DNA of 15,990 bases from Acidobacteriota bacterium (GTDB lineage: Bacteria; Acidobacteriota; Terriglobia; Bryobacterales; JACQDG01): positions 1-15,990 of the forward strand of contig JACQDG010000460.1 of NCBI GenBank assembly GCA_016201185.1, read 5' to 3'. Each line of letters starts with the position of its first letter. Position 1 is the stretch's first letter. The notes below the pieces were generated by a model, which was given only the letters and a program-made list of their open reading frames with translations, had not been told where the DNA came from and did no database searches. Below are positions 5,858 through 12,874 of this stretch, in pieces. Made by a program: the position numbers and the translations under genes.

Positions 5858-7210
5858 ATGGAAAAGCCTCGATTGAGCTTTTGGCAAATCTGGAACATGA
5901 GCTTCGGCTTTCTGGGCATCCAGTTCGGGTGGGGCCTGCAGATGGCCAACATGAGCGCCATTTACGAATACCTGGGGGCGGAGGCCAGCGACATCCCGAT
6001 CCTGTGGCTGGCGGCGCCGCTGACCGGGCTGATCGTGCAGCCGATCATCGGCCACATGAGCGACCGGACCTGGGGACGGCTGGGGAGGCGGCGGCCCTAC
6101 TTTCTGATAGGAGCAATACTCAGTTCCGGCACGCTGATCCTGATGCCGCAGTCCTCGGCGCTGTGGATGGCGGCGGGACTGCTGTGGATTCTCGACGCCT
6201 CGATCAACATCAGCATGGAGCCGTTTCGGGCTTTCGTAGCCGACCTGCTGCCGGAGGAGCAGCGGACGCGCGGCTTCGCCATGCAGAGCCTGTTCATCGG
6301 GTTAGGGGCAGTAATCGCCTCGGCGCTGCCGTGGATGCTGACGAATCTGTTTCACTTCGAGCCCGGGGGCGCTGCGGCAGGAACGATTCCGCTGACGGTG
6401 AGGCTTTCGTTCTACGTCGGGGCGGCGGCATTCTCAGGGGCCGTGTTGTGGACCATCCTGAGCACGAAAGAATATCCGCCGGAAGACCTGGCGGCTTTTC
6501 TGCGGGCGAAGGCGGATAAAAGCGGCCTCGCGAAGAATGCACGGGAGATTTTCCACTCCATCGGCGGAATGCCGCGGACCATGCGCCAACTGGCCTGGGT
6601 GCAGATTTGCACCTGGCTGGGGCTGTTCTGCATGTGGCTGTATTTTCCGGTGGCGGTGGCGCGGAACGTGTTCGGGGCGCCGGACCAGACCTCGCCCATT
6701 TACAAGGAAGGTGTGGAGTGGGCCGGGATTTGCTTCGCTATGTACTCGGCGGTGTGTTTTGTGTTCTCCTTCTTGCTTCCGGCGGTGGCTCGGGCGGCCG
6801 GCCGCAAGATGACCCACAGCATCTGCCTGCTCGCCGGGGCGGCGGGGCTATTATCAGTCGCAATAATACATAACAAGTTCTTGCTGCTGCTTTCGATGAC
6901 CGGCGTGGGAATCGCCTGGGCAAGCATCCTGGCCATGCCCTACGCGGTGCTGGCCGGCTCGTTGCCGGCGGAGAAGACCGGCGTCTACATGGGCATCTTC
7001 AATTTCTTCATCGTGATCCCGGAGATTGCAGCGTCGCTGGGCTTCGGGTGGGTGATGGCGCACTTGCTCGACAATAACAGGCTGGCCGCGGTGGTGGCCG
7101 GCGGAGTTTTTCTGACCCTGGCTGCTTTGCTGATGCAGCGGGTTGAAGAGGCTACGGCTGCTGCGCCGAGCCGGGCCCGGGCGCTGGCGGCGGAGCCGAA
7201 GGCGGGCTGA
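5858..7210 (+). CDS. MFS sugar transporter (maltose/maltodextrin or disaccharide, SLC45/GPH-like)
   Basis: A 450-residue inner-membrane transporter with about twelve hydrophobic segments. The loop between helices 2 and 3 has the MFS signature GHMSDRTWGRLGRRRP (about 65-80), and the N-terminal LSFWQIWNMSFGFLGIQFGW followed by NMSAIYEYLGA is typical of the proton-coupled sucrose/maltose-type subgroup (SLC45-like, as in Caulobacter MalY). Its place between malQ and a secreted GH13 amylase points to import of maltose or short maltodextrins. That substrate comes from context and is not proved by any residue seen. It starts 10 nt after malQ and ends 2 nt before the GH13 gene, so all three form one transcript. 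The reading frame is intact and of normal length. Confidence 0.9.
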   Translation: MEKPRLSFWQIWNMSFGFLGIQFGWGLQMANMSAIYEYLGAEASDIPILWLAAPLTGLIVQPIIGHMSDRTWGRLGRRRPYFLIGAILSSGTLILMPQSSALWMAAGLLWILDASINISMEPFRAFVADLLPEEQRTRGFAMQSLFIGLGAVIASALPWMLTNLFHFEPGGAAAGTIPLTVRLSFYVGAAAFSGAVLWTILSTKEYPPEDLAAFLRAKADKSGLAKNAREIFHSIGGMPRTMRQLAWVQICTWLGLFCMWLYFPVAVARNVFGAPDQTSPIYKEGVEWAGICFAMYSAVCFVFSFLLPAVARAAGRKMTHSICLLAGAAGLLSVAIIHNKFLLLLSMTGVGIAWASILAMPYAVLAGSLPAEKTGVYMGIFNFFIVIPEIAASLGFGWVMAHLLDNNRLAAVVAGGVFLTLAALLMQRVEEATAAAPSRARALAAEPKAG

Positions 7211-7212
7211 CC

Positions 7213-9087
7213 ATGCGGCGGCGGTGGTGGCTGCTCGTGCTGGCGCCAGCAACCTTGTGTGCCGCGGCGCCCGAAGTATTGAAGGTCGAGCCGCCGAACT
7301 GGTGGGTGGGCCACTCCATCAACCCTGTGCGGGTGATGATCCGGGGAAAATATCTTAGCGGCGCGCGAGCGAGGGCCGGTTGCGCGGGCGCAAAGATCAG
7401 CCGGAGCCGGGTGAGCGAAGCCGGCACTTATCTGTTCCTGGACATAGCCATTAATCGGAAAGCCGCGCCGGGGCCGTGTCCGATCCAGATCCAGAACGAG
7501 GAAGGCGCGGCAAGCGCGCCGTTCGACATTCTCCTGCCCCTCGATCGCAACGGCCGTTTTCAGGGCTTTTCGCCTGACGACGTCGTTTACCTGATCATGC
7601 CGGACCGTTTCGCAAACGGCGATCCCTCGAACGACGATCCGCCGGTTTCGCGAGGCCTGTGGAACCGGCAGAAAGGCCGCTACTATCACGGCGGCGACCT
7701 GCAAGGTATCATCAATCACCTGCCATATCTCAAGGACTTGGGGATCACGGCTATATGGCTGAACCCGGTCTACGACAACGTGAACCACCTCAATGAGCGT
7801 GAAACCTACAACAACAAAGCGATCACGGACTATCATGGCTACGGCGCGGTGGACTTCTACGCCGTCGACGAGCACCTGGGCGACGTAGCGAAATTCCGCG
7901 AGCTCATGGAAGCAGCGCACCGGGTGGGTATTAAAGTGCTTCAGGACCAGGTCGCGAACCACACGGGGCCCTATCATGTCTGGGTGAACGACCCGCCTAC
8001 GCCGACCTGGTTCAACGGAACGGAGGCGAAGCATCTCGCCAATACCTGGCAGACCTGGACGCTCATGGACCCGCATGCCACGGCCGAGATGCAGCGGGCG
8101 ACGCTCGAGGGATGGTTCATCAATATCCTGCCGGACCTGAACCAGAACGACGAAGAAGCGGCGCGCTACCTCATCCAGAACACGCTGTGGTGGGTCGGGA
8201 TCACCGGGCTCGACGGCATCCGGCAGGACACACTGCCTTATGTCCCGCGGCGGTTCTGGCGAGACTGGATGGCGGCGATCAAGCGCGAGCATCCCCGGCT
8301 GACAGTGGTGGGCGAAGTGTTTGACGGGGACCCGGCGCTGGTTTCGTTCTTCCAGGGCGGGAGGGCGCAGTTCGACGGGATTGATACGGGGGTGGACACG
8401 CTTTTCGACTTCCCGCTGTTCTTCGCCCTGCGGCGGGCGTTTGCCGGGGGGAAGCCGGTGCGGGATGTCGCGGCGATGCTGAGCCACGACCGGCTTTACC
8501 CGAACCCGAAAATGCTGGTGACGTTTTTGGGTCTGCACGATGTCCAGCGCTTTATGAACGAGCCCGGAGCGACGGTTGACGGGCTGAAGCTGGCGTTCAC
8601 GTTTCTGCTCACCGCGCGGGGCATTCCGATGATCTATTACGGCGACGAGATCGCCATGCCTGGCGGGGGCGATCCCGACAACCGACGCGATTTTCCCGGC
8701 GGCTGGAGGGAAGATCCGCGCAATGCCTTCGAGGCCTCGGGGCGCACCGCCGGCGAGCAGGCCGTCTTCGATCACGTGCGGAAGCTGACCCGGCTGCGGG
8801 CGCGGCTGGAGCCGTTGCGGCGCGGATCGATGGTGAATCTGGCGGCGGGCGAGCAGACTTATGCTTATGCCCGGGTGACGGAGGGGAGTTCGGTCGTGGT
8901 GGTCATTAACAATGGGCTCCAGCCGGCGACGGTGGAGTTCAGCGTGGAGCCGCTGCGCCTGCCAGAAGGCGCCGTGTTTGTTGACCAGCTCGACGCGGGC
9001 GGCGAGGCGCGGGCGACGGGCGGGAGGGCAAGAGCCAGCCTCCCGGCGCGCTCGGCGGGGGTGTACGCGGTAAAAGAGGGTGAGTGA
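7213..9087 (+). CDS. Secreted GH13 alpha-glucan hydrolase (neopullulanase/cyclomaltodextrinase type)
   Basis: A 624-residue GH13 enzyme that should cut alpha-1,4 (possibly alpha-1,6) links of starch fragments outside the cytoplasm. It has a signal peptide (about 1-19, MRRRWWLLVLAPATLCAAA), an N-terminal beta-sandwich like the cyclomaltodextrinase N domain (about 20-110), the catalytic barrel (about 120-550) starting FSPDDVVYLIMPDRFANGD, and a C-terminal beta domain ending ARSAGVYAV. Visible catalytic motifs are region I DQVANH (245-250), region II GIRQDT with nucleophile Asp339, region III GEVF with acid/base Glu368, and region IV FLGLHD with Asp443. Region IV is usually FxxNHD; Asn is Leu here. 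The enzyme resembles SusA-like neopullulanases. It begins 2 nt after the transporter. A diverged copy of its last 25 codons is found at 9785-9862. Confidence 0.93.
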   Translation: MRRRWWLLVLAPATLCAAAPEVLKVEPPNWWVGHSINPVRVMIRGKYLSGARARAGCAGAKISRSRVSEAGTYLFLDIAINRKAAPGPCPIQIQNEEGAASAPFDILLPLDRNGRFQGFSPDDVVYLIMPDRFANGDPSNDDPPVSRGLWNRQKGRYYHGGDLQGIINHLPYLKDLGITAIWLNPVYDNVNHLNERETYNNKAITDYHGYGAVDFYAVDEHLGDVAKFRELMEAAHRVGIKVLQDQVANHTGPYHVWVNDPPTPTWFNGTEAKHLANTWQTWTLMDPHATAEMQRATLEGWFINILPDLNQNDEEAARYLIQNTLWWVGITGLDGIRQDTLPYVPRRFWRDWMAAIKREHPRLTVVGEVFDGDPALVSFFQGGRAQFDGIDTGVDTLFDFPLFFALRRAFAGGKPVRDVAAMLSHDRLYPNPKMLVTFLGLHDVQRFMNEPGATVDGLKLAFTFLLTARGIPMIYYGDEIAMPGGGDPDNRRDFPGGWREDPRNAFEASGRTAGEQAVFDHVRKLTRLRARLEPLRRGSMVNLAAGEQTYAYARVTEGSSVVVVINNGLQPATVEFSVEPLRLPEGAVFVDQLDAGGEARATGGRARASLPARSAGVYAVKEGE

Positions 9088-9131
9088 GTCAGTCGATTGC
9101 AGCGAGATCCAGACGGGCAGCGTATGTGGCG

Positions 9132-9137
9132 TATAAT
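9132..9137 (+). promoter_or_regulatory. Consensus -10 box TATAAT directly before hicB
   Basis: A perfect TATAAT ends 7 nt before ATG 9145. Transcription would then start at or within a base or two of that ATG, which suggests a leaderless hicB mRNA and fits the lack of a good ribosome site there. No TTGACA-like -35 is seen at normal spacing (9109-9114 is CCAGAC); TTGCAG at 9097 is too far away. Confidence 0.4.
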
Positions 9138-9144
9138 GGAAGCA

Positions 9145-9399
9145 ATGAAACATCCCACGACAAAGACTCTGTCCTATTCCGTCTTTTACGAAGAGGCTCC
9201 CGAGGGTGGCTATGTCGCATTTGTGCCCGCACTGCCCGGGTGCCATTCGCAAGGAGACGGTCTGGAGGAGGCGGAGCAAAACATCCGGGAAGCGATCCAG
9301 GTTTACATCGAAAGCCTGGTCGCGCATGGGGAAGCGATCCCGGAGGAGTCGAAATCGTTTCAGGGGAAGGTAACAATCCCGATTTCTTTGCCCGCGTGA
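9145..9399 (+). CDS. hicB: HicB-family antitoxin (partner hicA is broken)
   Basis: An 84-residue HicB-like protein. The partial RNase-H-like fold is recognised by SVFYEEAPEGGYVAFVPALP, then GCHSQGDGLEEAEQNIREAI, ending KVTIPISLPA. HicB binds and neutralises the HicA RNase and usually represses its own operon; in this short type DNA binding is less certain. Start choice: ATG 9145 (MKHPTTK) fits the family start best, but in-frame ATG codons at 9136 and further upstream cannot be excluded. The gene precedes hicA, the reverse of the classical E. coli order but common elsewhere, and its stop lies 3 nt before the hicA start. The antitoxin itself looks complete. It lies in the gap between the GH13 gene and the S9/GH13 scar. 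Confidence 0.85.
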   Translation: MKHPTTKTLSYSVFYEEAPEGGYVAFVPALPGCHSQGDGLEEAEQNIREAIQVYIESLVAHGEAIPEESKSFQGKVTIPISLPA

Positions 9400-9402
9400 T
9401 GG

Positions 9403-9629
9403 ATGTCAAAGCTCCCTTCCCTGACCTCTCGACAGGTCATCCGAGCGCTGAAACGGGCCGGGTTCGTAGAGGACCGACAGAGGGCAGTTATCTGGTTTTG
9501 TTCCACCACCAAACAAAGGCGCGCACTGTCGTGCCGGTGCACGCAGGCAAGACCATAAAGACGCCGCTGCTGCGGGCGATCGTGAGCGATGCAAGACTAT
9601 CGGTGGAAGAATTTCTCGGCTTGCTGTGA
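9403..9629 (+). pseudogene. hicA: HicA-family toxin broken by a frameshift and lacking its catalytic His
   Basis: HicA is a small RNase (dsRBD-like fold) that cuts mRNA. From ATG 9403 the frame reads SKLPSLTSRQVIRALKRAGF, then VEDRQR, a typical HicA N-terminus. It then goes out of frame and stops after about 25 unrelated residues. The family sequence continues one frame over as GSYLVLFHHQTKARTVVPVH, then LLRAIVSDARLSVEEFLGLL to the stop at 9629. Adding a single G to the GGG run at 9482-9484 would restore 75 codons (DRQRGSYLVLF). Separately, the conserved GSHxx motif, whose His is the catalytic residue, reads GSY. That is one C-to-T change from His. Two independent lesions argue for true decay rather than a lone base-calling error. 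A second ATG at 9399 opens the distal frame but gives a non-family N-terminus. Confidence 0.85.
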
Positions 9630-9655
9630 CTCCAGCGGCAACCAGGCTCTGCCCC

Positions 9656-9786
9656 TTACGCTGACTTGAGCTGATATTCCTTCACAAACAGAACCTAAGT
9701 GGCAAAGTAGAAGTCCTGGTTCCCTTGGGCGTGGCCATGGCCTTCATAGTCCTTCCCAGGTACGACACCGAGCCGCCGTCCTTGCG
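9656..9786 (-). pseudogene. C-terminal fragment of a second S9 peptidase (remnant)
   Basis: On the minus strand this 131-bp piece matches the last 40 or so codons of the intact S9 peptidase at 10357-12288. It reads RKDGGSVSYLG, then after losing one base KDYEGHGHAQGNQDFYFAT, an in-frame stop, then VLFVKEYQLKSA and a stop at 9656. The intact gene reads RKNGGTVWYLEAEDEGHGYA, then KKKNQDFYFAASVLFVREYL. The catalytic-His motif EGHG is still visible. With a frameshift, an internal stop and no upstream body it cannot be functional. At its truncated side it joins the GH13 remnant at about 9784-9787. Confidence 0.85.
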
Positions 9787-9862
9787 CGTGACCGGCGGGA
9801 GAGCAAAAGTCAGCCTTCCGGCCCGCTCGGCGGGGGTATACGCGGCCGTTGAAGCCAATTAA
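9785..9862 (+). pseudogene. C-terminal fragment of a second GH13 amylase (remnant)
   Basis: The last 26 codons of a gene like the intact GH13 enzyme at 7213-9087. They read RVTGGRAKVSLPARSAGVYA, then AVEAN and stop, against RATGGRARASLPARSAGVYA, then VKEGE and stop; 18 of 25 residues are identical by eye. The reading frame is preserved to its stop, which overlaps the convergent DinB stop. Nothing of the catalytic part is present. The left edge shares GCGC with the S9 remnant. Confidence 0.85.
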
Positions 9863-10347
9863 GGGCCGCCGGGGTCGTCGGCCGAGGGGCCGTAGATCGA
9901 GGGCACTTTGCCGCCCATGGGCCGGATATAGGTGCTGAGCTGGCCGCGGTGGTGCACCGCGTCGAAGAGGAACTCCCATAACAGGTCTCGGATGGGCTTC
10001 TCCATCACCACCTGGCCGCCGTACAGGAACTTGCCATTACGCTCCCAGGCGGCATCGTCGAGCCCTTGCAGGCGGGAAGCCAAGGCGGCGTAGTGTTTCT
10101 CGTAAGCCGTGATCATTTGGTCGAGGCTTGAGAGCGCGGGGGTTTCCTTCCATTCCATCTGGCCGTTGTCGATCAGCTCCGACAGGACTTGCTCTTCACA
10201 GACCATCAGCCAAACCAGGTCGGCCGCGTTGCGGGAGCGCGGCTCCGGACGGTAGTCGAGCCGGCCCGCGGGAAGCGCCTTGAAGACGCGCACGAAAGTC
10301 GGGTGCTCCATTTCTTTCCAATGGATGAAGTACTCGCGATTGGTCAT
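9859..10347 (-). CDS. DinB-family protein
   Basis: A 162-residue protein of the DinB/YfiT-like four-helix-bundle superfamily, which includes metal-dependent thiol transferases; the individual reaction is usually unknown. Family marks are the N-terminal FIHWKEMEHPTFVRVFKALP, the central helix with DLVWLMVCEEQVLSELIDNG, and the metal-binding motif FDAVHHRGQLSTYIRPMGG near residues 128-146. The start is firm: AAGGAGGA lies 4 nt before the ATG. It begins 9 nt after the end of the S9 peptidase gene, so the two are co-transcribed. The pairing does not reveal a shared pathway. Its stop codon overlaps the stop of the GH13 remnant, which places the boundary of the ancient rearrangement right at this gene. 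Confidence 0.88.
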   Translation of the reverse strand: MTNREYFIHWKEMEHPTFVRVFKALPAGRLDYRPEPRSRNAADLVWLMVCEEQVLSELIDNGQMEWKETPALSSLDQMITAYEKHYAALASRLQGLDDAAWERNGKFLYGGQVVMEKPIRDLLWEFLFDAVHHRGQLSTYIRPMGGKVPSIYGPSADDPGGP

Positions 10348-10356
10348 CGATCCTCC

Positions 10357-12288
10357 TTATGGGGATCTCAGCAGATACTCCCTCACAAACAAAACCGAGG
10401 CGGCGAAGTAGAAGTCCTGGTTCTTCTTCTTGGCATAGCCGTGGCCTTCATCCTCGGCCTCCAGATACCACACCGTGCCGCCGTTTTTGCGGATGGCCGC
10501 CGTCATCTGCTGGCTTTCGGTGACGGGGACGCGCGGGTCGTTCTTGCCGGAGGCGATCATCATCGGCTTGGTGATGCGGGCAGCGTTGGTGAGGGGAGAG
10601 ATGGAAATAAGAAAGTCGCGCATGGAGGGGTCGCGCTCGTCGCCGTACTCGACCCGGCGCAGATCGCGGCGGTAGGCTTCGGTGCGCTGGAGCAGGGTGA
10701 CGAAATTGGAGACGCCCACGATTTCCAGCCCGCAGCAGAGGCGGTCGTTGAAGTGGACCATGGAGGCCAGGGTCATGTAGCCGCCGTAGCTGCCGCCGGT
10801 GACCAGGACGCGGCGGGAGTCGAGGTCAGGGCGGGCCGCGATCCAGTCGAGCAGCGCGCCGATGTCGCGGACCGAGTCCTCGCGCTTGCGACCGTTGTCC
10901 AGGGTGGAGAAAGTTTTGCTGTAGCCGGTCGATCCCCGCACGTTGGGGTAAATGATGCCCACGCCCAGCTCGTTCAGGTAGTAATTGTTGCGGCCCAGAA
11001 AGACGGGGCGGGATTGGCCTTCCGGGCCGCCGTGAATATTGATAATGACCTGGTGGGGCGCGGAGAATTTTTTGCCCGGGAGGTAGAGGAGGCCGGAGAT
11101 CATGCGGCCGTCGAAGGATTTCCAGCGGATCAGCTCAGGCTCGACGAAATTCTCTGCGTTCAGCCCGCCGGTTTCGCTCATGGTCCAGCGGTCGAGGGTT
11201 TCCTTCTCGACATCGATGGAGAAAACATCAGTGCCTTTCGCTGAGGTGAGGGTAAAGCCCAGGTCGCGGCCGTTGCTGTGCCATTGGACGGCGCCGATGA
11301 CACCGTAAGGAAGGCGAGGCAGAGTCAGGTCCTTGAGCGTCTGCGTGTCCATCAAGTGCAGCGCGGCCGCACCGTCTTCATTCACCACGTACGCCAGCCG
11401 CCGGCCATCGCGGGAGAGAGCCAGGGCCTCGACATCCTGTTTCAAATCGGGGCGAAGGAACGTGAACTGGCGGGGGGCGAGATCGAGGTAGGCCAGGCGG
11501 TGAAACTCGGAATCGCGGTCGGTGGTGAGGTAGAGGCCTCTCCCGTCCTTCGAGAAGCGGGCGTTCTGGTAGGCTGCCGGGTCGCCCCGGGGTGTAAGCA
11601 GCTCCTTGGCGCCGGTACCCACGTCCACCAGGAAAAGAGAATTCTCGTTGATGGAGCGAAATTCGCCGACCAGGAGCTTCGCGTTGTCGGGTGACCAATC
11701 GACGGCCGCCCAACCGCCGCCTTCGACTTCCAGAAGGCGCCGGGTGGAGGCGGGGGTGGAGGGATCAACGACATAAATGTCTGTGTCCTTGCCGTTGCGC
11801 CGGGTGGAGCTGTAGGCAAGCAGACGGCCGTCGTGGGACCAATGCGCAGCGGTGTTGCGGGACCTGCCGTCAGTGAGCAGCGAGATGTCGCCGGATTTCG
11901 TATTAAAAAGATAGAGCTGGAAGAACTCGGCGCCCCCCACGTCCTTGGCTAGGACGAAGCTCTCCCCGCTTGGAGGGCGGTAGCGGGCGCCGGAGACGCG
12001 GTCGGGGAAAAAGGTGAGCTGCGTGCGGGCGGCGCCTGGCATCCGGACGAAGTGAACCTGCGGCGTATCGCCGAAGCGCGTGGAGATGAGCATGGCGCGC
12101 TCGGTCGGGTGCCAGTCAAGAAGCGTGGCGGAGCGGACTTCGTTGTAGCGCGCAAGGGTCTCCATTAAGGAGGCGGGGATCGGGGGAATGCCCTCGGCCT
12201 TCAGATTTGCCGGTATGGGGATGGCCCTTTCGCCGGCGAGGAGAAACGGAAAGAAAAGCAGGGCAAACGCAAGCAGAATTCGGCGCAT
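10357..12288 (-). CDS. Secreted S9-family prolyl oligopeptidase-like serine peptidase
   Basis: A 643-residue serine peptidase that should cleave short peptides, often after Pro or at dipeptide positions, in the periplasm. Start ATG 12288 is chosen because it gives a clean signal peptide (MRRILLAFALLFFPFLLAGE) with GGGAG 6 nt upstream; a start 19 codons further upstream would bury it. The N-terminal part is a TolB/beta-propeller (about 50-380, repeats such as WSHDGRLLAYSSTRR, WSPDNAKLLVGEF and LSRDGRRLAYVV). The C-terminal alpha/beta-hydrolase carries all catalytic residues: Ser about 500 in GGSYGGYM, Asp about 584 in GKNDPRVP, His about 616 in DEGHGYA, with NIHGGPEG forming the oxyanion region. 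It is the first gene of an operon with DinB. A remnant of a second copy lies at 9656-9786. Confidence 0.94.
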   Translation of the reverse strand: MRRILLAFALLFFPFLLAGERAIPIPANLKAEGIPPIPASLMETLARYNEVRSATLLDWHPTERAMLISTRFGDTPQVHFVRMPGAARTQLTFFPDRVSGARYRPPSGESFVLAKDVGGAEFFQLYLFNTKSGDISLLTDGRSRNTAAHWSHDGRLLAYSSTRRNGKDTDIYVVDPSTPASTRRLLEVEGGGWAAVDWSPDNAKLLVGEFRSINENSLFLVDVGTGAKELLTPRGDPAAYQNARFSKDGRGLYLTTDRDSEFHRLAYLDLAPRQFTFLRPDLKQDVEALALSRDGRRLAYVVNEDGAAALHLMDTQTLKDLTLPRLPYGVIGAVQWHSNGRDLGFTLTSAKGTDVFSIDVEKETLDRWTMSETGGLNAENFVEPELIRWKSFDGRMISGLLYLPGKKFSAPHQVIINIHGGPEGQSRPVFLGRNNYYLNELGVGIIYPNVRGSTGYSKTFSTLDNGRKREDSVRDIGALLDWIAARPDLDSRRVLVTGGSYGGYMTLASMVHFNDRLCCGLEIVGVSNFVTLLQRTEAYRRDLRRVEYGDERDPSMRDFLISISPLTNAARITKPMMIASGKNDPRVPVTESQQMTAAIRKNGGTVWYLEAEDEGHGYAKKKNQDFYFAASVLFVREYLLRSP

Positions 12289-12402
12289 GGCAGGCTCCCT
12301 TGGTGGATACAGAGTACCACGGGCTTGCGGAAGAGAAGAAGGCAAGGCAGGGCAGTGGAAGCCAGGAAGTCAAGATGCGGTAAACTATACGCCGAGACCC
12401 TA
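12289..12402. promoter_or_regulatory. Divergent promoter region between the S9 peptidase and the second hicBA
   Basis: This 114-bp gap drives the S9-DinB operon leftwards and hicBA rightwards. The rightward side has an AT-rich TAAACTATAC (12381-12390), with TATACG ending 11 nt before the hicB ATG; this would again give an almost leaderless hicB mRNA. No convincing -35 box is seen. Repression by HicB may act here, but I saw no clear palindrome. Confidence 0.3.
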
Positions 12403-12633
12403 ATGCGACGAACCATCAAGGCCTATATCAGCCGCGGAGACAGTTACTACGTCGCCGAGTGCTTGGAGATTGGGGTGGTGACGCAGGGCAGGACGCTGGA
12501 TGAGACCCTGGTGAATCTGCGGGAGGCTGTTGCTCTTTTCCTGGAAGGAGAAGATCCGGCCGACTACGACCTCGCCCCGAACCCTTCCCTGCTGATCACC
12601 ATGGAGACCGAGCCTGTCGCTCATGCCGGGTAA
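12403..12633 (+). CDS. hicB: HicB-family antitoxin of the intact second hicBA pair
   Basis: A 76-residue HicB-like antitoxin. Family features are IKAYISRGDSYYVAECLEIG, TQGRTLDETLVNLREAVALF and the end of the beta-alpha fold LLITMETEPV. It should bind the adjacent HicA and block its RNase site. ATG 12403 is chosen because the family start MRRTIKAY begins there; an in-frame ATG 26 codons upstream would add an Arg-rich sequence without family character and would run into the promoter. It overlaps the hicA start by 11 nt, so the two are translationally coupled. It is only distantly related to the hicB at 9145 (different length and C-terminus), so the two pairs are not a recent duplication. Confidence 0.85.
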   Translation: MRRTIKAYISRGDSYYVAECLEIGVVTQGRTLDETLVNLREAVALFLEGEDPADYDLAPNPSLLITMETEPVAHAG

Positions 12634-12871
12634 GCTGCGGCGCTTATCCGGACAGGAAGTTGCAGCGATCCTGGGACAGTTCGGCTTTTTGCCTCTGGCA
12701 CAGCGCGGCAGCCACCTTAAGCTGAGGCGCCTGGGAGTTGAAGGCCGGAAAGAGACCCTCGTGGTGCCACTGCATAATGAATTAGACCGAGGTACGTTGC
12801 GGAGCATCGTCCGGCAAGCATCCCGCTACATTTCGGAAGAGAACCTCCGGCCGTATTTCTTCGGGGACTAA
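12623..12871 (+). CDS. hicA: HicA-family toxin (intact)
   Basis: An 82-residue HicA-like RNase. It begins PGKLRRLSGQEVAAILGQFG, has the catalytic motif RGSHLKLRR with the His in place (about residue 31), then LVVPLHNELDRGTLRSIVRQ and a short C-terminus ASRYISEENLRPYFFGD. Unlike the pair at 9145-9629, the key His and the frame are both intact, so this is probably a working toxin. The 11-nt overlap with hicB favours antitoxin-first expression. The gene stops 3 nt before the next gene, which may therefore be transcribed from the hicBA promoter as well. Confidence 0.88.
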   Translation: MPGKLRRLSGQEVAAILGQFGFLPLAQRGSHLKLRRLGVEGRKETLVVPLHNELDRGTLRSIVRQASRYISEENLRPYFFGD

Positions 12872-12874
12872 GAG

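Noticed and set aside
5038..5961. A 307-codon minus-strand frame across malQ and the start of the transporter
   Set aside because: It is low-complexity Arg/Pro/His text without motifs. It crosses the malQ junction only because the antisense frame happens to be open.
6985..9327. A 780-codon open frame on the minus strand opposite the transporter and GH13 genes
   Set aside because: It is a mirror frame of a high-GC coding region. It has a His/Arg/Pro-rich composition and no family motif, while the plus strand carries clear GH13 and MFS motifs.
9399..9629. A 76-residue intact protein from ATG 9399 in the distal hicA frame
   Set aside because: Its first ~30 residues lack HicA character, whereas the other frame reads a perfect HicA N-terminus; a frameshift explains both.
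9656..9862. The S9/GH13 scar as a mobile element or attachment site
   Set aside because: There are no terminal inverted repeats, target duplication, integrase or tRNA end. Homology to the two neighbouring gene tails explains nearly every base.
10189..11244. A 351-codon open frame on the plus strand opposite the S9 peptidase
   Set aside because: Its Val/Ala/Gly/Asp-rich composition matches a reverse reading of the peptidase, which has all its catalytic motifs on the other strand.
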